Made by a program: the position numbers and the translations under genes. From an uncultured Collinsella sp. (lineage in GTDB: Bacteria > Actinomycetota > Coriobacteriia > Coriobacteriales > Coriobacteriaceae), in the NCBI GenBank assembly GCA_900545615.1, contig UQZM01000002.1, positions 27,406 to 91,405 on the forward strand: a DNA stretch of 64,000 nucleotides, written 5' to 3'. Positions 41,480 to 50,897 of the stretch are shown in pieces. Numbering within the stretch: the first letter of the stretch is position 1; each line of letters begins with the position of its first letter. The notes under the pieces were generated by a model. That model was not told the origin of the DNA. It was given only the letters and a program-made list of their open reading frames with translations, and did not search any database.

Positions 41480-43159
41480 TTAGTCGCGCGTCAGCTTACG
41501 GTGGATACGATGCGGCTGGGCTGCGTCCTCGCCAAGGCGCTCGATGCGGTTGGCCTGATAGGCCTCGAAGTTGCCCTCAAACCAATACCAGTTGCCCGGA
41601 TTCTCGTCGGTGCCCTCCCACGCCAGAATGTGCGTGGCGACGCGGTCCAGGAACATACGGTCGTGGCTAATGACCACCGAGCAGCCTGGGAACTCGAGCA
41701 GCGCCGCCTCGAGCGAGGACAGCGTCTCGACGTCGAGGTCGTTCGTGGGCTCGTCGAGGAGCAGCAGGTTGCCTCCCTGCTTGAGCGTAAGCGCCAGGTT
41801 CAGACGGTTGCGCTCGCCACCGGAGAGCACGCCGGCGCGCTTCTGCTGGTCCTGGCCCTTAAAGCCAAAGCTCGCCACATAAGCACGGCTCGGAACCTCG
41901 GTCTCGCCGACCATCATGTGGTCCAGGCCGTCCGAGACGACCTCCCACAGGTTCTTATCGGGGTCGATGCCGGAACGGTTCTGATCGACATAGGAGATCT
42001 TGACGGTCTCGCCCACCTCGAGCTCGCCCGAAGTCAGCGGCTCCAGGCCCACGATGGTCTTGAACAGCGTGGTCTTGCCCACACCGTTGGGGCCGATGAC
42101 ACCCACGATACCGTTGCGCGGCAGGGTGAACGAAAGGTCATCGATGAGCACGCGACCGTCGAACTCCTTGTGCAGGTGATGAGCCTCGAGCACCTTGTTG
42201 CCCAGACGCGGGCCCACGGGGATGCGGATGTCGGTCCAGTCGAGCTTCTGGCTTGCGCGGGCCTCGGCCTCCATCTCCTCGTAGCGAGCCAGACGGGCCT
42301 TGTTCTTGGCCTGGCGAGCCTTAGGCGAGCTGCGTACCCACTCGAGCTCGGCCTCTATGCGCTTGGCGAGCTTGGCGTCGCGGTTGCCCTGCGCCTCGAT
42401 ACGGGCGGCCTTGGTCTCCAGATACGTGGAGTAGTTGCCCTTGTAGGGATAAAGGTGACCGCGGTCGACCTCGCAGATCCACTCGGCAACGTTATCCAGG
42501 AAGTAGCGATCGTGCGTGACGGCAAGCACCGCGCCCTGGTAGTTGTGCAGGAAGTGCTCGAGCCACAGGATCGACTCAGCGTCCAGGTGGTTCGTGGGCT
42601 CGTCGAGCAGCAGCAGGTCGGGAGCCTCGAGCAGCAGCTTGCACAGGGCCACGCGGCGGCGCTCGCCGCCGGAAAGCACGTTGACCGGCATGTCGGAATC
42701 GGGCAGCTGCAGGGCGTCCATGGCCTGGCCGAGCTTGGAATCGATATCCCAGCCATCGGCGGCGTCAATCTCGTCCTGGAGCTTGCCCATCTCGGCCATG
42801 AGGGCGTCCATGTCGCAATCCGGGTCGCACATCTCCTCGCCGATCTTGTTGAAGCGATCGACCTTGGCGATCATGTCGCCAAATGCCATGCGCACGTTCT
42901 CGATGACAGTCTTGTCGTCATCGAGCGGCGGCTCCTGCTGCAGGATACCCACGGTGTAGCCGGGGGTAAGTCTGGCATCGCCGTTGGAGACCTCCTCGAT
43001 ACCGGCCATGATCTTGAGCAGGGTCGACTTGCCCATACCGTTGGGGCCCACGACGCCGATCTTGGCACCGGGGTAGAAGCTCAGGGTCACGTCGTCAAGG
43101 ATTACCTTGTCGCCATGGGCCTTGCGAGCCTGATACATCTGGTAGATAAACTCCGCCAT
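41480..43159 (-). CDS. ettA: ABC-F protein, energy-dependent translational throttle EttA
   Basis: This 559-residue soluble protein has two ABC ATPase domains and no membrane helix. Domain 1 has GPNGMGKSTLLKIMAG and LSGGERRRVALCKLLL with LLLDEPTNHLDAES. Domain 2 has GPNGVGKTTLFKTIVG and LSGGERNRLNLALTLK with LLLDEPTNDLDVET. The start MAEFIYQMYQARKAHGDKVI and the length match EttA, which binds the ribosomal E site and gates translation according to ATP level. No antibiotic-resistance ABC-F features are obvious. The structured element B begins three bases after the stop. Confidence 0.95.
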   Translation of the reverse strand: MAEFIYQMYQARKAHGDKVILDDVTLSFYPGAKIGVVGPNGMGKSTLLKIMAGIEEVSNGDARLTPGYTVGILQQEPPLDDDKTVIENVRMAFGDMIAKVDRFNKIGEEMCDPDCDMDALMAEMGKLQDEIDAADGWDIDSKLGQAMDALQLPDSDMPVNVLSGGERRRVALCKLLLEAPDLLLLDEPTNHLDAESILWLEHFLHNYQGAVLAVTHDRYFLDNVAEWICEVDRGHLYPYKGNYSTYLETKAARIEAQGNRDAKLAKRIEAELEWVRSSPKARQAKNKARLARYEEMEAEARASQKLDWTDIRIPVGPRLGNKVLEAHHLHKEFDGRVLIDDLSFTLPRNGIVGVIGPNGVGKTTLFKTIVGLEPLTSGELEVGETVKISYVDQNRSGIDPDKNLWEVVSDGLDHMMVGETEVPSRAYVASFGFKGQDQQKRAGVLSGGERNRLNLALTLKQGGNLLLLDEPTNDLDVETLSSLEAALLEFPGCSVVISHDRMFLDRVATHILAWEGTDENPGNWYWFEGNFEAYQANRIERLGEDAAQPHRIHRKLTRD

Positions 43160-43343
43160 ATGTCTGTTCTATCCTTTCTACCTGCTGTTTCCCTATTCTT
43201 GATTCGCTTTAGTGGAAACGAAATGAGGGAACCAGCTCTGAAACGTAACGAAAAAGGGGCATGGTTGCCCACACCCCCTAATACTACCTGGGAAAAGTCC
43301 CCCGGAACATACTATGAACTGCGTACGCTAGTTTTCCGCAACC

Positions 43344-44048
43344 TTAACGAGCGGCTCGCTGCGATTTGCGCCACAACAGATACGAGTAGACGTAGACGGC
43401 TCCAACCGAACCAAACGCCAGAACCGCAATCACCGCGGCGACGACTTCACTCGAAAGCACGCTGCCTGCCACGCCCATCACAATCAGGCCAATACCCAGC
43501 ACCATAAAGCAGGCGCCGCCAAAACGCTGCGTACGGCGCCAGTTCTCGGGATCGGCAAGCGCCCAAGGTGTCTTGATACCGAGCGTATAGTTCTGCTTCA
43601 CACGCGGCAAGTAGTTGCCTACGCCGATGAACAGCAAACCGACAACACCGGAAATCAGCACGTTAACCGAACCGACCGCCGGCACCACGCCCCAGACCGT
43701 AAGCTCTCCCAGCCAGCTTATGGCGCACATGAACAAGGTGAAGGCGATTACGAAGCCCTGGTAGAACTTGCCCGAGGTTCGATATGCCTCACCTTTGGGG
43801 TCGATGCGCGGCACCACGCAGAACATTGCGAGAAGCGCCAGAGGCAGCACGCCGAGCGCGGAGGCCATCCAGCTAGGACCCCAACCGTCGACGGCGCCGC
43901 TCGCGCCCCAGTGCGTGGGAATCTGCGCAGGCAAGCTCGGCATCACCATGAGGTGCGCTACGACATTGGCGACGCACAGAGCGACCAGCGCAATCCACAC
44001 GCGCGACGATACCCCCGTGGGGTGAATGCCCTTGTTTTCGTTATTCAT
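43344..44048 (-). CDS. SdpI-like membrane protein
   Basis: This protein of about 234 residues has six hydrophobic helices. The first part has MVMPSLPAQIPTHWGASGAV, the DUF1648 motif, and the second part contains YLPRVKQNYTLGIKTPWALA, then NWRRTQRFGG, the SdpI signature. In Bacillus, SdpI gives immunity to the SdpC toxin and sequesters the repressor SdpR. Here the gene overlaps an ArsR-type regulator gene by eight bases, the same pairing. No toxin gene is visible. The start at 44048 has GGAAGG upstream. Confidence 0.88.
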   Translation of the reverse strand: MNNENKGIHPTGVSSRVWIALVALCVANVVAHLMVMPSLPAQIPTHWGASGAVDGWGPSWMASALGVLPLALLAMFCVVPRIDPKGEAYRTSGKFYQGFVIAFTLFMCAISWLGELTVWGVVPAVGSVNVLISGVVGLLFIGVGNYLPRVKQNYTLGIKTPWALADPENWRRTQRFGGACFMVLGIGLIVMGVAGSVLSSEVVAAVIAVLAFGSVGAVYVYSYLLWRKSQRAAR

Positions 44049-44319
44049 CCTTATCACCTTCCGTGTTTGTAAAGCCCATAAACCAGCCAATCAAATCCTG
44101 CATGACGGTGGTGTTTAAGCTGTATACGATGTTTTGGCCATGGCGCTCGTCGGTCACCAACCCGGCGTTTTTGAGCGTCGCCAAGTGATGGCTCAGCGAC
44201 GGCTTACTGATATCGAAATGCTCGGCAAGCTCCCCCGCCGTGCAATTGCCCTCGCGCAGCAACTCCAAAATGCGCCGTCGCGTTGGATCGGCAAGCGCCT
44301 TAAAACCCTCTCCCGGCAT
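44041..44319 (-). CDS. ArsR-family repressor (SdpR-like)
   Basis: This 92-residue winged-helix regulator starts MPGEGFKALADPTRRRILEL. The recognition region is LAEHFDISKPSLSHHLATLK. It lacks the usual metal-binding Cys pair of ArsR metal sensors and resembles SdpR, the repressor of sdpRI. The gene overlaps the SdpI-like gene by eight bases. The ATG at 44319 follows AGGAGGTCTT. An inverted repeat upstream is a likely operator. Confidence 0.9.
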   Translation of the reverse strand: MPGEGFKALADPTRRRILELLREGNCTAGELAEHFDISKPSLSHHLATLKNAGLVTDERHGQNIVYSLNTTVMQDLIGWFMGFTNTEGDKDE

Positions 44320-44365
44320 AAGACCTCCTCTCACCATCTCTCATGACGTGCACACTATACTCAAT

Positions 44366-44391
44366 ATTTAGATGTTTGTCTAACTATCTAA
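44366..44391. promoter_or_regulatory. Likely operator of the sdpRI-like pair
   Basis: TTAGAT (44368-44373) and ATCTAA (44386-44391) are complementary, and TTAGA with TCTAA (44379-44383) gives an overlapping shorter dyad. This AT-rich site lies 50 bases upstream of the repressor start. The rest of the 299-base gap to the next gene shows nothing else clear. Confidence 0.5.
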
Positions 44392-44618
44392 TCTTACACT
44401 CAAAAAAATAGCCGCCCCCGCGTAATGCGAAGAGGGCCACTTCTCACGCTACAAACGTGTTTTGGAGTTGGCCAACCCGCTGCAACGGGTGCCATCTGCT
44501 TCAATCTTATGCGAACCCCGATCCCATTTCAACAAGCCCAAGGGCTCAAATGGAATCGCGATAACACCTATAATGGCAATAGCTAAAACACGATTCGCTT
44601 CCCCATCGGAGGATGTCT

Positions 44619-45413
44619 ATGACCGAAACCGCTGCCGCTCCCATCGAGACACGCGACACCAAGCTCGAGATCATCATGGGCCGCGAGGCACTCGATAAGC
44701 TCGCCGATGCTACGGTGCTAGTGCTCGGCTGCGGAGGCGTGGGCTCCAACTGCTGCGAGGCACTCGCCCGGGGCGGCATCGGACATTTCGTCATTCTGGA
44801 TAAGGACGTCATCGCGCCCAGCAATATCAATCGCCAGGCCATCGCCTTTCACAGCACCGTCGGCAAGCGCAAGGTGGACGTGATGGAAGCCATGATCCAC
44901 GACATCAATCCCGCCGCCACCGTCATCAAGCGAACTGAATACTTGCTGAGCGACAACATCGATGATTTCTTCACGAGCGTTTTGGAGCAGACGGACGGCA
45001 AGGTCGACTATGTCGTCGACGCCATCGACACCATCTCGGCCAAGCTCACCATTGCCAAATATGCTCAGGACCACGACATTCGTTTGGTTAGCTCCATGGG
45101 CGGGGCCAACAAGCTCCATCCCGAGTGCCTCCGCTTTGCCGATATTTTCGATACGGTACGTGACCCCATGAGCCGCATTATGCGCAAAGAATGTAAGAAG
45201 CGAGGAATCAAGAACCTGCATGTTCTATTTAGCTGCGAGGAATCGGTTAAGACGCAGCCCCGCGACCCTTCCAACATCCACGAGCGTACCGAGCTCGGAA
45301 CCGCCAGCTTTATGCCGCCTATCATGGGTCAGATGATCGCCGGCGAGGTTATCCGCCAGATCAGCGGCCGCGGCACCGAGCGCGTACGCTCCGATGGCCA
45401 GCGCTTGGACTAG
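44619..45413 (+). CDS. tcdA: tRNA threonylcarbamoyladenosine dehydratase
   Basis: This protein of about 264 residues is an E1-like ThiF-fold enzyme: ATVLVLGCGGVGSNCCEALA (nucleotide binding), DKDVIAPSNINRQAIAFHST and VDAIDTISAKLTI. TcdA cyclises threonylcarbamoyl adenosine at tRNA position 37 using ATP. Sequence order and length fit TcdA better than ThiF or MoeB, since no Cys-x-x-Cys zinc pairs are seen. The ATG at 44619 is chosen because GGAGG lies seven bases upstream; the ATG at 44613 overlaps that site. The TatD gene follows 14 bases later. Confidence 0.92.
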   Translation: MTETAAAPIETRDTKLEIIMGREALDKLADATVLVLGCGGVGSNCCEALARGGIGHFVILDKDVIAPSNINRQAIAFHSTVGKRKVDVMEAMIHDINPAATVIKRTEYLLSDNIDDFFTSVLEQTDGKVDYVVDAIDTISAKLTIAKYAQDHDIRLVSSMGGANKLHPECLRFADIFDTVRDPMSRIMRKECKKRGIKNLHVLFSCEESVKTQPRDPSNIHERTELGTASFMPPIMGQMIAGEVIRQISGRGTERVRSDGQRLD

Positions 45414-45427
45414 CGGAGCGCGCCGAG

Positions 45428-46210
45428 ATGGAGCCCCGGTTATTTGATGCACACTGTCATCTCGATTTAATGGCTCACCCGGACGCCGTTGCCGATGAGG
45501 CGACGGCGCTAGGCCTAGCTCTATTTGACTGCGGAGTCGATCCGCGCAACTTCGCTAGCGCAAACGATCGCGCCCGTCGCCACCCAGGCATCATCGCCGG
45601 CGTTGGGCTTCACCCCTGGTGGATCGCCGACGGCCACTGTGGTTTTGCCGAAGTCAATCTGCTTTGCGAAGTTGCTGCCCAAGAGCGCTACATCGGCGAG
45701 GTCGGACTCGACTTTTCCGCGCGCTTTGCTGGAAGTGAGCCGCTACAAATACAGGCACTTAACCGGCTCTGCGATGCGCTCGTGCAGCATCCTCTTACCG
45801 GGCGCGTGATATCAATTCACGCCGTTCGTTCGGCAGGAACCGTGCTGGACGTACTCGAATCGCACGGACTACTCATCCCAAACCCCGACTCCCCCGCTAT
45901 CATCTTCCACTGGTTTAGCGGCACCTCGGACGAGCTCGTCCGCGCGCGTAATGCGGGCTGCTATTTTTCTGTCAACGAACGCATGCTCGCGTCTAAACGA
46001 GGACGCGAATACGCACGACAGATTCCACTCGACCGTCTACTGCTCGAGACCGATGCACCGGCCGAACCAAACACAGAAACAAGCACACAGTCGCTCATCA
46101 GATCGCTCACAAGGACCTTAGAGCGCATCGCCACGCTCAAAAACTGCGATATACAGCACATTGAGTCGGCAGTTTTAGCAAATGCGCGCTCTGTTTTTGA
46201 CCTTCGCTAA
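45428..46210 (+). CDS. TatD-family metal-dependent hydrolase
   Basis: This 260-residue TIM-barrel hydrolase has the metal ligands FDAHCHLD near the N terminus, GVGLHPWWI, IGEVGLDFS (Glu ligand), and the C-terminal LLLETDAPAEPN. TatD proteins are DNases or phosphatase-like enzymes in nucleic acid quality control. It is slightly more divergent than usual in the middle (IIFHWFSGTSDELVRARNAG). It follows tcdA by 14 bases and probably shares its transcript. Confidence 0.9.
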   Translation: MEPRLFDAHCHLDLMAHPDAVADEATALGLALFDCGVDPRNFASANDRARRHPGIIAGVGLHPWWIADGHCGFAEVNLLCEVAAQERYIGEVGLDFSARFAGSEPLQIQALNRLCDALVQHPLTGRVISIHAVRSAGTVLDVLESHGLLIPNPDSPAIIFHWFSGTSDELVRARNAGCYFSVNERMLASKRGREYARQIPLDRLLLETDAPAEPNTETSTQSLIRSLTRTLERIATLKNCDIQHIESAVLANARSVFDLR

Positions 46211-46289
46211 CCCCTGTGGGCAAACATGCCAAGGGGCATGCGAATCGCACAACGCAGCCCCTATTGGAAGGCGGTGCAGTTCGGAAGCA

Positions 46290-47807
46290 TTACACCAATT
46301 CGTGCATGAGATCACGGTTGCGTGCATACAATTCGTCAAAGATATGACGGCGCGACGCATATAACTCGTGGGCAGCCATATCGGGCACGATTGTTTGCGC
46401 AACGCCAAGGACTTGAGCGAGTTCATCCCATGATGCGTAGGCGCCACCTGCGAGAGCTGCCATGATGGCATCACCGAAGCATGCGCCCACCGTAACCTTG
46501 GCAACCGAGACCTCGCGCCCGCATACGTCGGCGATAGCCTGCATCCAAACTGGATTCTTGGTTCCACCTCCGACAAGCATAATGCGCCCAATTGGCAGTC
46601 CATGCTCTCGCTCGATAATGTCGACATGGGATGCAACGGTATACGCGACGCCTTCCAAGGCGGCGCGAACCATATGGGCTCGCGTATGCCTTCCGGTCAG
46701 GCCAAAGAAGACGCCACGCGCCTCGGGATCGTTGAGCGGAGTACGCTCCCCCGCAAAGTACGGCAGACATAGGAGCCCATCGGCACCCGGCGCCACGTCG
46801 GCGGCATCATGTGCCATAACCGAATATGCATCGGGGCCACCGTGGCCCTCGGCCTCTACGGCGTCGCGATACAGCTCTTGGCGCAGCCACGATGTGAGCG
46901 CACCCGCCGTATTGGTCCCCGCGCAGATCCCGTAAGTTCCGGGAATGATAAACGTCCCCGGCCACAGGCGGGCATCATCGACCATATGTTCAGCTAGGTA
47001 GATGAAATACGCCGTGCTCCCCAACTGAACCATCATATCGCCGGGACGGAATACACCCGTCGAAATGGCCTCGGCACCAGAGTCGCCCGTTCCCACTAAG
47101 ACAGGTGTCCCTGCCGCGAGCCCCGTCGCCTCTGCCGCACGCTGCGTAATCGCCCCGGCAATATCGGTAGCCGACATTACCTCCGCCATCTGGTCAGGCC
47201 GGCAGAAACGAGCACATTCCCGAGCATCAACCTTCCAAGTGTAGCGGTCATATAGGGGAAGAAAATCCTCCGCCAAATAACGGTCCACCGTAAAACGCCC
47301 CGTCAACTTTGCGCACAGAAACGATGACGCCGTCAGGAACTTCGCGGCACGTTCGTGCACCTCGGGCATATTCTCCTTAAACCACAAGATCTTGGGAGCA
47401 ATATCTGACGAACAGGGATCGTGCCCGAAAAGCTCGCGTGCGCGATCTGACCCATATTCGGAAAGGAGCTCGTCGATCTGCGGCTTCGAACGTGCATCGA
47501 CTCCATACAAAATCGCGGGCGCCAGCGCGTTGCACTCGGTATCGACCGGCACACAGTCGCAACCCAATGCGGAAAGGCCCACGCATCCGATCTGTGCCGC
47601 GTTAACCCCCGATCGCGCCACCAGCTCGCGCGACAAGCGGCAAAAATCGCCCCACCAAACTGCCTCCGCATCATGCTGGTACCATCCATCACACGGGTTG
47701 TCCGTCTCATGTCCACAAGAGGCTTGGCAAACGATGTTGCATCGATCATCGATTAAAACGCCTTTAGAGGCGCTTGTCCCAATATCAATACCCAGATAGA
47801 GCGCCAT
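46290..47807 (-). CDS. FGGY-family sugar kinase (xylulokinase-like)
   Basis: This 505-residue kinase has the FGGY signature layout: MALYLGIDIGTSASKGVLID (phosphate loop), LVGTGDSGAEAISTGVFRPG, and the ADP-binding GRIMLVGGGTKNPVWMQAIA. The closest type is xylulokinase, which makes xylulose 5-phosphate, but the substrate in this cluster is open. It is the last gene of the long minus-strand catabolic cluster and begins after a six-base gap from the BtpA-like gene. GGGGAG precedes the ATG. It could phosphorylate the keto sugar released by the upstream enzymes. Confidence 0.88.
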   Translation of the reverse strand: MALYLGIDIGTSASKGVLIDDRCNIVCQASCGHETDNPCDGWYQHDAEAVWWGDFCRLSRELVARSGVNAAQIGCVGLSALGCDCVPVDTECNALAPAILYGVDARSKPQIDELLSEYGSDRARELFGHDPCSSDIAPKILWFKENMPEVHERAAKFLTASSFLCAKLTGRFTVDRYLAEDFLPLYDRYTWKVDARECARFCRPDQMAEVMSATDIAGAITQRAAEATGLAAGTPVLVGTGDSGAEAISTGVFRPGDMMVQLGSTAYFIYLAEHMVDDARLWPGTFIIPGTYGICAGTNTAGALTSWLRQELYRDAVEAEGHGGPDAYSVMAHDAADVAPGADGLLCLPYFAGERTPLNDPEARGVFFGLTGRHTRAHMVRAALEGVAYTVASHVDIIEREHGLPIGRIMLVGGGTKNPVWMQAIADVCGREVSVAKVTVGACFGDAIMAALAGGAYASWDELAQVLGVAQTIVPDMAAHELYASRRHIFDELYARNRDLMHELV

Positions 47808-47813
47808 AGTTGC

Positions 47814-48623
47814 CTACTCCCCTCGCGCCGTACGAGCGGCAGCCATAAAACGAGCTACCCGCTCAACATCGACCGGGGCATCCAGCTTTCCGTCGCGCTT
47901 TAAGCACGTGCCGACAAACGCGCCATCGTAGTGAGCAAATACGTCAGCCACGGTATTTTCGCGACAACCGGTGCCACATACCACAGGTACTTGGCCAACA
48001 CGCTCGCGGACTTCATCGGCAAGCTCGCCCGAAGCGCTACGACCGGCAGCCGAACCGCCGATGACCATCGCATCCGGAAGGCAATTAAAGAGAAGTGAAT
48101 CGGCAATGTCCGCAGTCGTGCGGTCGTTGAGATAAACCTCCCCCTCGCTCGTGATGAAGTGAAAAAGCTTGAGGTCGTCCAGGCGCAGCGCCGCCTTGCG
48201 ACGCATGGTGTGAGCGAAATCTCGGTTAATCAGCCCAAGATCACCGGCCCAGGCACCGCAAAAATTGCAGCGCGTGAACTGCGCGTCGACGGCAGCGCAC
48301 AGCTCGATTGTGGCATCACCATCGTAAATAGCCTCAGCTCCCCAAGGGGTCGACAGATCATGGGACAGAGCCCCGATTACATAGCCCATCGATGCAAGGG
48401 TTGAGGGAGAAACGTGCTGCTCATAGGGCATCGAGAGCTCATTGGTAATCAAAATGCCATCGACACCGCCCTGCTGCAACGCCTCGAGATCGCGCTTGGC
48501 GGCTTCCACGACCTGCGACACGCTTCCGCCCGGGTAATACAGTGGATCGCCCGGCAGAGGACGCAGGTGCAGCATTCCGATAACCGGCTTTTCGGTCTTG
48601 AACATCGAAGCTAAAAACGACAT
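47814..48623 (-). CDS. BtpA-family TIM-barrel protein
   Basis: This 269-residue protein matches the BtpA/SgcQ family: KPVIGMLHLRPLPGDPLYYP at the start, GGVDGILITNELSMPY, and a phosphate-binding end NCLPDAMVIGGSAAGR and VPVVCGTGCRENTVADVFAH. The fold is a phosphate-binding barrel, found in sugar operons such as sgc; its reaction is not established. The ATG at 48623 follows AAGGAGCACGTT. It lies between YjbQ and the FGGY kinase, and the tight spacing shows one operon. Confidence 0.85.
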   Translation of the reverse strand: MSFLASMFKTEKPVIGMLHLRPLPGDPLYYPGGSVSQVVEAAKRDLEALQQGGVDGILITNELSMPYEQHVSPSTLASMGYVIGALSHDLSTPWGAEAIYDGDATIELCAAVDAQFTRCNFCGAWAGDLGLINRDFAHTMRRKAALRLDDLKLFHFITSEGEVYLNDRTTADIADSLLFNCLPDAMVIGGSAAGRSASGELADEVRERVGQVPVVCGTGCRENTVADVFAHYDGAFVGTCLKRDGKLDAPVDVERVARFMAAARTARGE

Positions 48624-48656
48624 AACGTGCTCCTTCATAGGGTTATCGCAGGGACG

Positions 48657-49085
48657 TTACTCCCCCAGCACCTCGACGTACACTTTTCGCTTCTGCGGAC
48701 CGTCAAACTCCGCAAGATAGATGTTCTGGGCACCTCCGCACACGATGTGGCCATCTTGGACGGGAAAGAAGCAACTGTTTCCACAAATCATGCTCTTGAT
48801 ATGCCCACAGGAGTTGTTGCCGGTGGCTCCATAGCTCGGCAGGAAGTGTGCATGCGCATAGGGGGCATCGAGTGGGGCGATGCGATCAAGCGTCTCCATA
48901 AGATCCGTCTCCACGCAGGGCAGCCCCTCGTTTACCACGATCCCGCAGGTCGTATGCGACAGAATAATCGCCGCCAAGCCATTGGTCACCGAGCTGCGTT
49001 CGATGGCAGCGTGCACGTCTTCGGTGATATCGATGAACTGGTCCGGAGCAGTCGATAGATAGCTCAATGTCTCGAGCGTCACCAT
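48657..49085 (-). CDS. YjbQ-family (UPF0047) protein
   Basis: This 142-residue protein has the conserved UPF0047 features: THTTCGIVVNEG is seen here as ILSHTTCGIVVNEGLPCVET, with His-rich HAHFLPSYGATGNNSCGHIK. Members show weak thiamin phosphate synthase activity in some bacteria, but the general role is unknown. The His cluster suggests a metal site. It overlaps the end of the amidohydrolase region by two-base spacing and belongs to the catabolic operon. Confidence 0.85.
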   Translation of the reverse strand: MVTLETLSYLSTAPDQFIDITEDVHAAIERSSVTNGLAAIILSHTTCGIVVNEGLPCVETDLMETLDRIAPLDAPYAHAHFLPSYGATGNNSCGHIKSMICGNSCFFPVQDGHIVCGGAQNIYLAEFDGPQKRKVYVEVLGE

Positions 49086-49087
49086 GT

Positions 49088-49948
49088 TTACTCATCCCCT
49101 TCAATAAAACGCAGGGCATTACCCCAGTAGAGCCTTTCTCGCGCATCATCGCGCATGGGCACGGTATCGAGCGCCCGCTTGAGTTTGAATGCACGGAAAC
49201 GCGGCGTATTGCTGGCGAACATCACTTGATGCGATAGCGCGCGCTCATACCACAGCGGCCCCATATCGACCGTGAAAAGACGCTGCATCATCTCCTCGGG
49301 CGAATCGATGTAAGTGATAGAGGTGTCCGTGTAGCAGTTGGGATACTTGAGCAGCATCGCCACGGTCTCGCGCACCCAGGGCCAGCCAAAGTGGGTCAAA
49401 CTAAAGCGCACATTTGGATGCGTTGCGATTGTGTGCTCAAATGCAAGCGGGTTACTGCGCGAGAGCTCTGCGCCAGGCTCCCAAGACATACCGGCATGGA
49501 AAACCACCGGCTTGTTATAGCGCTCGCACAGCTCGTAAAGCGGCTCGGCCACAGCATCATCGGGGGCAAAACCCTGCTTTGCAGGATGCAGGCAAAGCCC
49601 CTTTGCCCCCAACTCGGTAAAGGCGCGCTCCAGTTCGTCTGCGGCACCGCTCACCTGCGGGTCTACGCTCGCAAATCCCCACAGACGATCGGGATGCGCG
49701 GCAACCAGCATGGCAATCTGGTCATTGGTGCCAAAGTGCCCTCCGCATGCCGTGGTTACATCGAGCGGCATGAGCACGCTCTTCTGCACGTCACAGACAT
49801 CCATCTCGACTTGAAGCTCATCCCAATCCATGGGGCCCATATGCCCCATACCAAATTCTCGTGACCAAAAACCGAATCCATCAGGCTCATCACCCGGCGT
49901 ACAGATCTCGCCGTAGAGCATAGGATGGACCAACATGTCGATAACCAT
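49088..49948 (-). CDS. Amidohydrolase-2 family metal-dependent hydrolase
   Basis: This 286-residue TIM-barrel protein starts MVIDMLVHPMLYGEICTPGD, with HP in place of the usual HxH. Later come GFASVDPQVSGAADELERAF, KPVVFHAGMSWEPG (His), RFSLTHFGWPW (His) and MFASNTPRFRAFKLKRALDT, where relatives have GTDxP. The order matches PF04909 enzymes (aminocarboxymuconate decarboxylase-like). A missing Asp in the final motif (SNTPR) is unusual. The ATG at 49948 follows GGAAAGGAG. It is in the catabolic operon; the substrate is unknown. Confidence 0.82.
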   Translation of the reverse strand: MVIDMLVHPMLYGEICTPGDEPDGFGFWSREFGMGHMGPMDWDELQVEMDVCDVQKSVLMPLDVTTACGGHFGTNDQIAMLVAAHPDRLWGFASVDPQVSGAADELERAFTELGAKGLCLHPAKQGFAPDDAVAEPLYELCERYNKPVVFHAGMSWEPGAELSRSNPLAFEHTIATHPNVRFSLTHFGWPWVRETVAMLLKYPNCYTDTSITYIDSPEEMMQRLFTVDMGPLWYERALSHQVMFASNTPRFRAFKLKRALDTVPMRDDARERLYWGNALRFIEGDE

Positions 49949-49975
49949 TTCATACTCCTTTCCAGGCATTTGACC

Positions 49976-50776
49976 CTAGTACGGCTCAAACGAACCAATC
50001 ACTCGGGACGACAGCTCAGCGCCCGCCTTCATACACGCCGGAATATCAAGGCCATCGATCACGCCCTTGGTAAACCCGGCAATATACGAGTCGCCGGCAC
50101 CCACGGTATTAACGACCTTCTCCGCCGGTACGATCCCGCACTCATAGAAGCGCTCACCGTCATAGGCAATGCTCCCCTTCTCGCCAAGCGTGGCAACCGC
50201 AACGCGCGGTCCCAATTCCTGCACGTGGCGTACCCAGTCCCGCAGCTCCGGAGTGTCCTCTTCAAACGGCATGAACGCATAGTCTACGTAAGGAAAATGA
50301 GCCTCGCATGCATATTCGGGATCCTGGCTGAACACCGAGAAGTCCATAACCACCGTCTTGCCCGCATCATGCCATTCGGGCAGGAGGTCCAAACAATTGC
50401 CAAACAGGTCGGTATGAATGATGTCATGCTCTAGGATAAACGCCCGGTCGTCTTCATTCGGTCGATATGTCTCCATTACGCCATCGATTGCCTCGAGATG
50501 CACACGATCGACGCCGTCTTTCAATGCCATGAGCATCACCGAGGTGTCGCCATCTTCCACCCGCAGATGTGAGATATCGAACCCCTCAGCGGCCAGCGCC
50601 TCTCTCATCTTGTCTCCGTACTCGTCCTTGCCGACAACCGACACGGCGGATACCGAAACGCCCATTCGTGCAAGATGGATACCCCAGTCAATGCCATTAC
50701 CAGTCGGATAGAACACGCCGATGTTTTGATAGACGTCCGCGCAGCAAAAACCAGCCGCACACGCTTTAATACCCAT
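49976..50776 (-). CDS. PfkB-family carbohydrate kinase 1
   Basis: This 266-residue ribokinase-fold kinase starts MGIKACAAGFCCADVYQNIG. It has the C-terminal catalytic motif VNTVGAGDSYIAGF with the base Asp, and VATLGEKGSIAYDGERFYEC before it. The usual N-terminal GG motif is replaced by PTGNGIDWGIHLARMG. It is related to FrlD-type fructoselysine kinases and to the second PfkB gene at 50898-51761. A terminator-like hairpin lies just upstream (50794-50827), so its expression may be lower than that of the first part of the cluster. Confidence 0.88.
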   Translation of the reverse strand: MGIKACAAGFCCADVYQNIGVFYPTGNGIDWGIHLARMGVSVSAVSVVGKDEYGDKMREALAAEGFDISHLRVEDGDTSVMLMALKDGVDRVHLEAIDGVMETYRPNEDDRAFILEHDIIHTDLFGNCLDLLPEWHDAGKTVVMDFSVFSQDPEYACEAHFPYVDYAFMPFEEDTPELRDWVRHVQELGPRVAVATLGEKGSIAYDGERFYECGIVPAEKVVNTVGAGDSYIAGFTKGVIDGLDIPACMKAGAELSSRVIGSFEPY

Positions 50777-50793
50777 GGTCTTCTCCAATGTTC

Positions 50794-50827
50794 AAAAGGG
50801 GACCCGCCACATGGCGAGCCCCCTTTT
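50794..50827 (-). terminator. Internal terminator between the two PfkB genes
   Basis: AAAAGGGG...GCC and GGC...CCCCCTTTT form a stem whose minus-strand 3' side ends in CCCCTTTTG. It lies after the second PfkB gene and before the first, splitting the cluster into two levels of expression. Confidence 0.8.
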
Positions 50828-50897
50828 CGCGTTTCGCTTATTGTTTTGCATCGGCTGTCCAAGGCCTCATAGCCAGACCGCCGTACGCTTTCTTAAG

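Noticed and set aside
41387..43507. Long + strand frame of 706 codons opposite ettA
   Set aside because: It is the antisense shadow of the clearly conserved EttA gene, has no ribosome site and resembles no protein.
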